Origin: Mucilaginibacter sp. PAMB04168
Lineage (GTDB): Bacteria; Bacteroidota; Bacteroidia; Sphingobacteriales; Sphingobacteriaceae
NCBI RefSeq assembly: GCF_039634365.2
Contig: NZ_CP155079.2
Span: forward strand, 4,030,001-4,094,000
Reading direction: 5' to 3'
DNA: 64,000 nucleotides
The notes below the pieces were generated by a model that saw only the letters and a program-made list of their open reading frames with translations, searched no databases and was not told the DNA's origin. The first letter of the stretch is position 1, and every line of letters starts with the position of its first letter. Shown one piece after another: positions 1 through 7,364 of the stretch. The translations under genes and the position numbers were made by a program.

Positions 1-1
1 T

Positions 2-463
2 GGCAGTATTTCTGAAGACTACTCATTCCGTGCCTCTATTTGGAAAGAAGCTTTACAAATTGCTAAAAAGCACCCTTACCTGGGCATTGGCAGTAATAAC
101 TATCAGAACTATATTATGCGGCACGTACAGGATCAGTACCTGGAGGTGGAAAACAACGAGCTGGTTTACTTTACACAGCCCGAGAACGGCTACCTGAAAA
201 TTATGGTTGAACTGGGTTATACAGGCTTTGCCATATTTGTATTGTTTTTGGCCATACCTATCCTTAAAGGGTTCATTAACTTTTTTACAGGCGTGTACGA
301 CCGGCGTGTTTTATTGTTGATTGCGGCGCTCATTAGCTGGATGGTTGCCTTTTACACTGTTTATACTATATCCGAATTTCGGCTACTCATCATGATAACA
401 AGCATGCTTATCCTGATTATATCATTCCCACGAAACGATTACGATGCTAACAGCGCAGCCTGA
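2..463 (+). CDS. O-antigen ligase/polymerase (Wzy/WaaL-like), C-terminal part
   Basis: The frame is open from the window edge, so only the last ~153 residues are present. The first visible segment reads 'FRASIWKEALQIAKKHPYLG' followed by 'IGSNNYQNY'. This is the conserved periplasmic-loop pattern of O-antigen ligase/polymerase proteins, where an R..W..A segment precedes PxLGxGxxxF. Two or three hydrophobic membrane segments follow ('GYTGFAIFVLFLAIPILKG', 'LLLIAALISWMVAFYTVY'). The role inferred is joining or polymerising lipid-linked sugar repeat units at the inner membrane. The gene overlaps the flippase start by 20 bases, so the two are translationally coupled. An internal ATG at 116 is not the real start, because the conserved loop lies upstream of it. 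Confidence 0.75.
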   Translation, partial: GSISEDYSFRASIWKEALQIAKKHPYLGIGSNNYQNYIMRHVQDQYLEVENNELVYFTQPENGYLKIMVELGYTGFAIFVLFLAIPILKGFINFFTGVYDRRVLLLIAALISWMVAFYTVYTISEFRLLIMITSMLILIISFPRNDYDANSAA

Positions 464-1913
464 AAAGAAAAATAAGCTCTTGCAATCATCGCTGGTTAAA
501 AACAGCGCTTGGGGAATTATTGCCAATATTTTACAAATTGTATTTGTATGCCTTTTTTTCGCCATAGTAGCACGCAAGTACCATCCTGATGAGTTTGCCC
601 GGTTTTTAATATCGAATACGGTATATCAAATCGTAGCAGCATTTTCATCGATGGGTTTGGGTCAGTGGTTTATTAGGCAGTATGTATTGGAGGATGATAA
701 GCTATCATTTACCAGTAAGTTTTTGAAAATGCAGGCAGGCCTCGGCCTGCTGTTTATGGTGGTAAACATACTGCTTGCACTGGTTATATATCCTGATGCG
801 CAGATTCGCATCTTATGCTTTATACTGGGTACCAACATCATTTTTGACAATTTTATTAATGCAATAAAAACCTTGAACATAGCAGAGGGTGAGCAAAAGA
901 AGACGGCAGTCATCTTAGCGGCCGACGGCTTTTTAAAATTACTGGTAGGCTGCCTTCTGTTCATTTATCCTCTAAGCACCGTGGTGTTATCGGTATTGAT
1001 GATTGTGGTACGTCTGTTAACGGTAAGCTTGTTCATTAAAGTAGGCTCATCAAACAGCATTAGTTTAAAACTGCTTTGGCAGGCGCAAATCGTATGGGAG
1101 GATGTGAAACAGCTGGTTGTTAAAAACTGGCAGTTTATGGTGATAGGCAGTATCTCTATTATTTACTGGAAAATTGGTAACATCATCATCTCCAAACAAC
1201 TAAGCCTCGCCAATGTGGCCGATTATGAAATTGCTTTTCGCATTTTCTCTGTACTACAGATTGTACCGGTAGTAGCGGCATCAACGGTTTATCCGCAATT
1301 TATTAAATATTACAACGAAGGCAGGCAGGCAGATCTAAAGGGCTTCTTTCATAAGGTTTTTATGTTGTATACTGCTTTTGCGGTCCTATCGTATGCCTTC
1401 ATCTACGCATTTTCTGGGCTCATTGTGCCTTTAGCGTTTGGTAATAATTATCCGGGTGCGGCACTTTGTATGCAGCAAATGTTTTTAACCTTTCTGCTGT
1501 TGCCTACGGTTATTTTACAAGCCAACATTATTGTAGCCATCGGGCTCGAGAAATTGGATATGTGGTTTAATCTGCTAAGCTTAGTTATTAATGTGATTGG
1601 CTGCTTAATTGGTTTACACTTTTACAAGGAGCTTTACATAGTGAACTACTCCATATTCATATCTTTCTTTGCATTTCATGTGCTGCAAGATGTATCGCTT
1701 ATACGCCGTAAAATAATGACCGTGAGCCATTGCCTGCTATTTTACGTCATTTTATTAGGAACCATTGTAAGCTGCTGGTATTTCAGCTCTATAATGAACC
1801 CTTACTTGTTTTTTGTATGTTTTGCTGCAATTTTAACGCTTGTATTTATGTTATACGCCTTTGGGCAAAAACGATTAAATGCAGGCGGGCTAATTAATGA
1901 AATTAAACTGTAA
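444..1913 (+). CDS. Polysaccharide flippase (Wzx-like, MOP superfamily)
   Basis: A 489-residue protein that is hydrophobic throughout, with about 12-14 predicted membrane helices. The N-terminus 'LVKNSAWGIIANILQIVF' is typical of the oligosaccharide flippases of the MOP/MATE-like superfamily (PF01943/PF13440). Its inferred job is to move undecaprenyl-linked repeat units from the cytoplasmic to the periplasmic face. The length is normal for Wzx. It starts inside the end of the upstream polymerase gene, and the GT2 gene begins 6 bases after its stop, consistent with one transcript. Family assignment is good; the substrate cannot be told from sequence. Confidence 0.85.
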   Translation: MLTAQPEKKNKLLQSSLVKNSAWGIIANILQIVFVCLFFAIVARKYHPDEFARFLISNTVYQIVAAFSSMGLGQWFIRQYVLEDDKLSFTSKFLKMQAGLGLLFMVVNILLALVIYPDAQIRILCFILGTNIIFDNFINAIKTLNIAEGEQKKTAVILAADGFLKLLVGCLLFIYPLSTVVLSVLMIVVRLLTVSLFIKVGSSNSISLKLLWQAQIVWEDVKQLVVKNWQFMVIGSISIIYWKIGNIIISKQLSLANVADYEIAFRIFSVLQIVPVVAASTVYPQFIKYYNEGRQADLKGFFHKVFMLYTAFAVLSYAFIYAFSGLIVPLAFGNNYPGAALCMQQMFLTFLLLPTVILQANIIVAIGLEKLDMWFNLLSLVINVIGCLIGLHFYKELYIVNYSIFISFFAFHVLQDVSLIRRKIMTVSHCLLFYVILLGTIVSCWYFSSIMNPYLFFVCFAAILTLVFMLYAFGQKRLNAGGLINEIKL

Positions 1914-1919
1914 GCCAAC

Positions 1920-2945
1920 ATGCCTACCCTATCTGTAATTGTACCGGTTTATAATAAAGAGCAATACATTGCCGCTTGCATTCAATCCATCTTGGATCAA
2001 ACATTTACCGATTTTGAACTTATTTTGGTTAATGATGGCTCAAAAGATGATAGCGCAGCCATTTGCCAGCGCTTTGCCGAAACAGATAAACGCGTAAAGC
2101 TAATCAACAAACCTAACGGAGGTGTATCTACTGCACGTAACCGCGGTTTAAACGAGGCTTTGGGAGAATATATAGGCTTTATAGATAGTGATGATACGAT
2201 AGACCCTGATATGTATGAGCTGCTTTTGAGGAATATTAAGACATACAATGCCGATGTATCTGTTTGCAGGCTCAGAACTATATTTCCTAATAAAGTGGTA
2301 GCGCCGCAGGAAACGCCAGGGATAGAAAAATATGATCGGGAACACGCATTATCGCTATTTTTGAAAGGAGAGCTGGATATGAGCGCTAATACAAAGGTTT
2401 ATAAGGCGGCATTAGCTAAATCTGTTGAATTTGCCGGGCGTATGTATGAAGATATTTTGTACCTGAGTCAGATATTTTTGAAAGCGCAAAATACCGTACT
2501 GGAAAACGCTATTAAATATAACTACCTGGTGCGTGATAACTCGGTGAGTGTTGGGCAGTTTAGCCCTAGATATTTTGAGACGACAGCCGTGTCGGCCAGC
2601 ATTGTAAACCGGGTACAAGAGCAAGCGGTTAACTGCCTGCCCGAGGCACAGGCCTTCGATGTGATGGCCAATATCTCATTACTAAACCTGTTACTGCTGT
2701 CGGGTAAGGATGCATACCCCGAACAATATAACCGGGTAACGCACACCCTAAAGCACTATAGCTATTTTATAAATAAAGATGGACATGTGCGGCGAAAGCA
2801 CAAGTATGCTTACCGTATGTTTACTGCATCGCCCTGGCTGTATACGCACATCATGTACTTGTATAGCGTTTTAACCGGTGCCGAAATAACCAAACGAACT
2901 CAAAAACAACCCTCAACTATAGATGCCGCTACCGGAGCTCAATAA
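1920..2945 (+). CDS. Glycosyltransferase family 2
   Basis: A 341-residue protein with a GT-A fold. The N-terminal nucleotide-sugar site reads 'VPVYNKEQYI' (about residues 8-17) and 'LVNDGS' (36-41). The metal-binding DxD motif is in 'FIDSDD' (about 87-92), and 'NGGVSTARNRG' lies in between. These are hallmarks of GT2 enzymes that add a sugar from a nucleotide donor to a growing repeat unit. The C-terminal ~100 residues carry no recognisable domain. The gene starts 6 bases after the flippase stop and its end overlaps the next gene by 23 bases. Donor and acceptor sugars cannot be inferred. Confidence 0.88.
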   Translation: MPTLSVIVPVYNKEQYIAACIQSILDQTFTDFELILVNDGSKDDSAAICQRFAETDKRVKLINKPNGGVSTARNRGLNEALGEYIGFIDSDDTIDPDMYELLLRNIKTYNADVSVCRLRTIFPNKVVAPQETPGIEKYDREHALSLFLKGELDMSANTKVYKAALAKSVEFAGRMYEDILYLSQIFLKAQNTVLENAIKYNYLVRDNSVSVGQFSPRYFETTAVSASIVNRVQEQAVNCLPEAQAFDVMANISLLNLLLLSGKDAYPEQYNRVTHTLKHYSYFINKDGHVRRKHKYAYRMFTASPWLYTHIMYLYSVLTGAEITKRTQKQPSTIDAATGAQ

Positions 2946-3981
2946 TCGTATTAACTGGATAGACAACTTACGGGTTGTAGCTATAACCTTTGTTATAGGC
3001 ATCCATGTTACGGCTTATGGGGTAGTTAATGAGTTTAATAAGGTGGGTGCTACCAACAATTGGTGGGCTTGCAATTTCTACGAGTCGGCTTTTAGGTGCT
3101 GTGTCCCTTTTTTCCTGATGTTAACCGGCGCGTTATTGCTGCCGCAAGAATTACCCTTAACGGCATTTTTAAAAAAGAGACTTAACCGCATATTGTGGCC
3201 GGCTTTTTTTTGGGGGTGTGTTTATGTGGCCTATAATTTCGGCATCAAATATAAAAACGAGGGGCAGGCGGCATTTGGCAATATTAGCCCATGGTTAAGC
3301 ACTCAATTGCTGGATGGCCCCATATACTCCTACTGGTACATTTATGTGCTTATTGGCCTGTACCTTATTATACCCGTACTACAGCCCTGGATACAAAAAG
3401 CCAGCAACCGCGCCTTGCAATACTTTTTAATTATATGGGTTATTACACTGGCTTTAAATCAATTTAAGGCCGTGCCTGCTTCATCTCCTATAGAGCTGCG
3501 GTATTTTAGTGGTTATGTTGGATTTTTAATACTTGGCCATTACCTGGCTAACCGCGTTATCATTACTAAAGCACTTAAATACCTTGCGGTGGCGCTTATA
3601 GTAACTGGTTTTTTCATAACTTTTACAGGCACGTATTTACTATCGCATAAGGCCGGTACTTTCACAGCATCCTTGTATGAATATCTTACGCTTAACGTAG
3701 TTTTGCTATCAGCAGGTGGCTTTATTTTTATTAAAAGCGCCTTTACCGGTACGCCGCCTGATACTTTATTGAACGTAAGAAATTTTATGACCCGGTACGG
3801 GTTTAGTATCTACCTGATTCACCCGTTACCACTTATGTTTATGGTTCACTTTAATTTGAACTATAATTTGGTAACCCCGTTAATAGGGATACCTTTAACT
3901 ACCATTATTTGCCTGTTAATTACCTGCTTTATAGCATGGGCTGTTAGTAAACTACCTTACGGGAGGTACATAACAGGATAA
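2923..3981 (+). CDS. Acyltransferase family 3 membrane protein
   Basis: A 352-residue integral membrane protein with about ten hydrophobic helices. The N-terminus 'RINWIDNLRVVAITFVIGIH' matches the acyltransferase-3 family (PF01757), whose members have a conserved arginine in the first helix region and a catalytic histidine soon after (here H28). These enzymes transfer acetyl, succinyl or similar groups to exported sugars at the inner membrane. The GT2 overlap (23 bases) and the surrounding genes suggest it decorates the exopolysaccharide. It is one of three candidate acylation genes in the cluster. The acyl group is unknown. Confidence 0.85.
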   Translation: MPLPELNNRINWIDNLRVVAITFVIGIHVTAYGVVNEFNKVGATNNWWACNFYESAFRCCVPFFLMLTGALLLPQELPLTAFLKKRLNRILWPAFFWGCVYVAYNFGIKYKNEGQAAFGNISPWLSTQLLDGPIYSYWYIYVLIGLYLIIPVLQPWIQKASNRALQYFLIIWVITLALNQFKAVPASSPIELRYFSGYVGFLILGHYLANRVIITKALKYLAVALIVTGFFITFTGTYLLSHKAGTFTASLYEYLTLNVVLLSAGGFIFIKSAFTGTPPDTLLNVRNFMTRYGFSIYLIHPLPLMFMVHFNLNYNLVTPLIGIPLTTIICLLITCFIAWAVSKLPYGRYITG

Positions 3982-3996
3982 ATTATTATAGCGTAT

Positions 3997-4527
3997 ATGT
4001 CCTTCTTTACTTTTATTTTTCAAGACTGGGATGCAAACAAAGGCAATATAAAAGGCCGTGTTATACTCCTGCTTTTCCGAATAGCTAATTTTTGCTCTAC
4101 CCGTAAAATCTATTATTATATAGGTTTTGTGTACCTGTTATTTTACCGCATCTTGGTAGAGTGGTTCTTTAGTGTAGAAATACCATGGAACACTAAAATA
4201 GGCAAGAACCTGCGCCTGTATCATGGTCAGGCCTTAGTAATGACCAACCAGGTTGTGATTGGTGAAAACTGCACCTTAAGGCAAAGCACTACTATTGGCA
4301 ATAAGCAATTAAAAGACGGTGGCTTTAGCGCTTCGCCAATTATTGGAAATAATGTAGACATAGGCAGCAACGTGTGCATAATAGGCAACATTGTAATTCA
4401 GGACCATGTTAAGATTGGTTGCGGAACTGTGGTGGTTAAAAACGTATCACCTTACAGCGTTGTAACCGGCAACCCCGGTGTTGAGAGAAGAATAACAAGT
4501 GCCCTAACAAATTCGACAACTGTATGA
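3997..4527 (+). CDS. Serine acetyltransferase-like hexapeptide O-acetyltransferase
   Basis: A 176-residue protein. The N-terminal third is helical and hydrophobic ('YYYIGFVYLLFYRILVEWFF'). From about residue 60 it has left-handed beta-helix hexapeptide repeats ('IGKNLRLYHGQALVMTNQVV', 'IGNNVDIGSNVCIIGNIVI', 'VKIGCGTVVVKNVSPYSVV'). It ends with the trimer-forming 'TGNPGV' segment typical of the CysE/WcaB type. True CysE is longer and has a larger N-terminal helical domain. In this cluster, sugar O-acetylation is more likely than cysteine synthesis. It shares a four-base start-stop overlap with the next gene. Confidence 0.82.
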   Translation: MSFFTFIFQDWDANKGNIKGRVILLLFRIANFCSTRKIYYYIGFVYLLFYRILVEWFFSVEIPWNTKIGKNLRLYHGQALVMTNQVVIGENCTLRQSTTIGNKQLKDGGFSASPIIGNNVDIGSNVCIIGNIVIQDHVKIGCGTVVVKNVSPYSVVTGNPGVERRITSALTNSTTV

Positions 4528-5624
4528 AACCGCGTATATTATTTAGTGTGCCCACCCGCCACCATGTTGAAATTGCGTTAGATGAGTTGGATGGCCTGCA
4601 GGAACTTGGATATACTTGCGGACAGTTCAGCTATGCAGCTAAAGAAGGTGTTACTTCTACGCCCGGCAGGTTGAAAGTAATTGTGCAAAATGCGCTTTCG
4701 CTCATTAAAACTGCCCGCCAGTTTAAACCCGATGTTATTTATTTAAACTCGAGGCTGGAAGCGCTTGCCGGCATACGCGATTTTATAACTATATCATTAT
4801 TCAAAACTTTTTACCGGCAGCCTGTAAAGTTCCTGCTTAAATCGCATGGTTCAGACATGGCCGTACTGCAAAGCACCAAAGGTACTTTGCAAAAGCTGGT
4901 GCTCCCTTATTTACGAAAAAATGTAACGGGCTGGCTTTTTTTGTCGTCAGAAGAAAAGGCTAACATTGTGGATTCGGGCTTTTTGCCAGCTGATAGAGTG
5001 TTTGTAACTAAGAATATTGTACGCACTAATCATTTCAAAAAAGATCCGGCATTTAAAGCGAAACTTAATGTAACAGAAAGCACACAGGTTCTACTATTTG
5101 TTGGCCGACTAATACCCGAAAAAGGTATTAATGAAGTAATTGAAGGCTTTGCCAAACTACCGCACAATGCCGATGTGATATTGATAGTAGTGGGTTGGGG
5201 CACCGAAGAGGAAAACTTAAAAAAGCGATGCCAGGAGTTGGGCATTAATGAAAAAGTGATTTTTACCGGTTTCATACCCGAGCAGGATGTGGTTAGCTAC
5301 TATGCCAACAGCGATATATTAGTTTTTCCTACTTATTTCCCTGAAGGGTTTCCAATGTCGCTGTTTAATTCGGTAGCTGCTGGTTTAGCCGTTATTACTA
5401 CCCCTACCCGCGCCGCGGCAGACTACCTGACTGAGCCGGTTAATTGCCTGTGGGTTGAACCACAAAACAGCCAAAGCGTATACAACGCTGTACAAAAATT
5501 ACTGAACAACCCCCAATTGGCACTAAGTATGCGGGATAATAATGTTGCCAAAGGTGAATCGTTCAGCAAAAAGCAGGTATCTTTGGAGCTCGCTCAAATA
5601 GTTAATCAGTCAATTAAATTGTAA
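4524..5624 (+). CDS. Glycosyltransferase family 4 (GT-B fold)
   Basis: A 366-residue protein. The second half holds the GT4 donor domain: 'LLFVGRLIPEKGINEVIEGF' near residues 190-209, 'KVIFTGFIP' near 244 and 'PEGFPMSLFNSVAAG' near 273-287. In most GT4 enzymes the last motif is EX7E. Here the first Glu is E274, but the position of the second is Asn (N282), an unusual change at a nucleotide-sugar contact. The N-terminal acceptor domain is less conserved. The gene is tightly packed: ATGA overlap upstream and a TAATG overlap with the following acetyltransferase. It is probably a cytoplasmic enzyme of repeat-unit assembly; the sugar is unknown. Confidence 0.85.
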   Translation: MKPRILFSVPTRHHVEIALDELDGLQELGYTCGQFSYAAKEGVTSTPGRLKVIVQNALSLIKTARQFKPDVIYLNSRLEALAGIRDFITISLFKTFYRQPVKFLLKSHGSDMAVLQSTKGTLQKLVLPYLRKNVTGWLFLSSEEKANIVDSGFLPADRVFVTKNIVRTNHFKKDPAFKAKLNVTESTQVLLFVGRLIPEKGINEVIEGFAKLPHNADVILIVVGWGTEEENLKKRCQELGINEKVIFTGFIPEQDVVSYYANSDILVFPTYFPEGFPMSLFNSVAAGLAVITTPTRAAADYLTEPVNCLWVEPQNSQSVYNAVQKLLNNPQLALSMRDNNVAKGESFSKKQVSLELAQIVNQSIKL

Positions 5625-6157
5625 TGTGGTTAATAACTGCTTTAAAAAAACTCAGAAACGAGCTGTTGCGTAGAGTAATTTACCGCAGATACCAGATTGG
5701 TCCTGGCTTTCACAGCGGTATCAGGGTACGGATTTGGGCGCGGCAGAAAATAGTTATTGGCAAAAACTTTTACATTGGCCGCGACTCATTTATTGAAAGC
5801 GACGTGGTTATTGGCGATAACGTACTTTGGGCAAACCGTGTTGCACTGGTAGGAAGGTACGATCATAATTACCAGCAGGTAGGCGTACCGGTTAGACTGG
5901 CCTCGCAAATACGTGATAAAGACTATAACTGGCTCGGCTTGGACAATCTTACCGTTATAGGTGACGACGTTTGGGTGGGCTATGGATGTATTATTATGAG
6001 TGGCGTTAGAATCGGCACCGGTTCCATTATCGCAGCCGGCTCTGTAGTTACCAAAAATGTAGAACCCTACTCTATTTATGCAGGAGTGCCTGCTAAAAAG
6101 ATCAAAGACCGATTCAATTCTCAACAAGAATTAGAGCAACATATAAAAAGTGCCTAA
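5624..6157 (+). CDS. Hexapeptide-repeat acetyltransferase (WcaF/maltose acetyltransferase-like)
   Basis: A 177-residue left-handed beta-helix protein. Repeats run from about residue 45 ('IVIGKNFYIGRDSFIESDVV') to 160. The C-terminal segment 'IGDDVWVGYGCIIMSGVRIG' followed by 'IIAAGSVVTKNVEPYSIYAG' and 'VPAKKIKDRF' is the classic acetyl-CoA binding end of sugar O-acetyltransferases. A histidine in 'GRYDHNY' is a candidate catalytic base. Its start codon overlaps the stop of the GT4 gene, so it is the last gene of the tightly spaced run. It probably acetylates a sugar of the repeat unit; the exact acceptor is unknown. Confidence 0.85.
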   Translation: MWLITALKKLRNELLRRVIYRRYQIGPGFHSGIRVRIWARQKIVIGKNFYIGRDSFIESDVVIGDNVLWANRVALVGRYDHNYQQVGVPVRLASQIRDKDYNWLGLDNLTVIGDDVWVGYGCIIMSGVRIGTGSIIAAGSVVTKNVEPYSIYAGVPAKKIKDRFNSQQELEQHIKSA

Positions 6158-6537
6158 TTTTCGCTACTGTAAACTTAACTGCAGTTTCCTAATATTTCCG
6201 GATGCGAAATACGCTTAATTTTTAACATATTAAATTTCGCTAAAATTTAGTAGATTTGTGCCTATATGCACGTTGTTCACTAAACTGAACAGTTAAAAAA
6301 TTTTACAAACCTATACTATTGAAGTTTAAACACTTCTTGTCTAAAACTTATACGATATTGAACCAAATAAGTTACTGTAAAAAGTAATATATAATATTTT
6401 TTGAAAATATTATAGCGTATTAGTTAATTGGCATGCTTACTGCATAGTTTAACATGATTTTAGATATTAATAATACTTTATTAACAGTATAGAATTAATA
6501 TTATTCATTAATTAACAATATTAACCATAGGTAAAAA
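6158..6537 (+). other. Intergenic AT-rich region before the GT26 gene
   Basis: These 380 bases are very AT-rich and hold no convincing gene in any frame. They break the tight packing of the upstream cluster, so the GT26 gene probably has its own promoter here. One match to the Bacteroidota -7 element is listed separately. No strong terminator hairpin was seen after the acetyltransferase gene. Confidence 0.6.
6251..6258 (+). promoter_or_regulatory. Candidate -7 promoter element (TAGATTTG)
   Basis: The sequence matches the Bacteroidota sigma-ABfr -7 consensus TAnnTTTG exactly, within the AT-rich gap upstream of the GT26 gene. No clear -33 TTTG lies at the expected spacing. A start here would give a leader of about 280 bases, so this is a weak call. 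Confidence 0.3.
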
Positions 6538-7317
6538 ATGTTACTTCAAAATCAATACAGCTTATCCGAGTATCCGATTTTCGATCATAATATTGATGAT
6601 CTTTTGACCGACAATTTACCCCAAAAATCTGTGCTGATTAATACCATAAACCAGTACTCGTTTTGCATGGCCGCTGAAGACAAAGATTTCAAGGAATCAT
6701 TGCAACACTCGGACATACTACTTCCGGATGGCGTTGGTGTGGTTGCCGCTACACGCTTTTTAACCGGCGAGAAACTACATAAGATAGCCGGCGCAGATGC
6801 ACATGGTTTCCTGCTTAAAAAATTGAATAAGGATGGTGGAAAATGTTTTTACTTGGGTGCATCAGAAAGCACTTTAAAAAAAATCAAAGAAAAGCTATCT
6901 AAGGAATATCCGAACGTTAAAGTTGGTTCTTACTCTCCCCCATTCAAAAAAGAATTTAGCGATTTGGATAACGCTGATATGGTTAAAGCGGTTAACGCTT
7001 ACAAACCAGATGTATTGTTTATAGGCATGACTGCTCCTAAACAAGAAAAATGGGCTTACCAGCACAAAGCACAACTCAATGCCAGGGTTATATGCACTAT
7101 AGGCGCCGTGTTTGATTTTTACGCAGGTACGGTTGAACGCCCAAGTAAGGTATGGATAAATTTGGGTTTAGAGTGGTTGGGCCGTTTGGTGCATGAGCCA
7201 AAGCGCTTATGGAAAAGATACCTGTACTACGGACCTGTATTTGTTGGATTAATATTGAAAGAAAAGTTTAGACCTAGCGCTTATAAGTCTATTATGCATA
7301 AAGCGTCGTTAAACTAG
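6538..7317 (+). CDS. WecG/TagA/CpsF-family glycosyltransferase (GT26)
   Basis: A 259-residue protein covering the whole GT26 domain. Signature segments are 'SDILLPDGVGVVAATRFL' (acceptor-site Asp), 'YLGASESTLKKIKEKL', 'PDVLFIGMTAPKQEKWA' and the C-terminal 'GAVFDFYAGTVERPSK', 'LEWLGRLVHEPKRLWKRYL'. Enzymes of this family (WecG, TagA/TarA, CpsF) add an N-acetylmannosamine-type or related sugar to an undecaprenyl-linked acceptor at the membrane face. The C-terminal basic segment is the membrane-targeting appendage. It fits an early step of the adjacent exopolysaccharide pathway. It is set 380 bases apart from the rest, with the ATG at 6538 preceded by no Shine-Dalgarno. Confidence 0.9.
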   Translation: MLLQNQYSLSEYPIFDHNIDDLLTDNLPQKSVLINTINQYSFCMAAEDKDFKESLQHSDILLPDGVGVVAATRFLTGEKLHKIAGADAHGFLLKKLNKDGGKCFYLGASESTLKKIKEKLSKEYPNVKVGSYSPPFKKEFSDLDNADMVKAVNAYKPDVLFIGMTAPKQEKWAYQHKAQLNARVICTIGAVFDFYAGTVERPSKVWINLGLEWLGRLVHEPKRLWKRYLYYGPVFVGLILKEKFRPSAYKSIMHKASLN

Positions 7318-7338
7318 CAAATACTTCACTATGCCACC

Positions 7339-7364
7339 GCAGGCTGCCTACCTTTGCAGCCTGC
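7339..7364. terminator. Hairpin between convergent genes
   Basis: A perfect 9-bp inverted repeat (GCAGGCTGC / GCAGCCTGC) with an 8-base loop lies between the GT26 gene and the convergent beta-helix gene and overlaps the latter's stop codon. There is no T-run, so termination is only suggested by its position. Confidence 0.4.
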
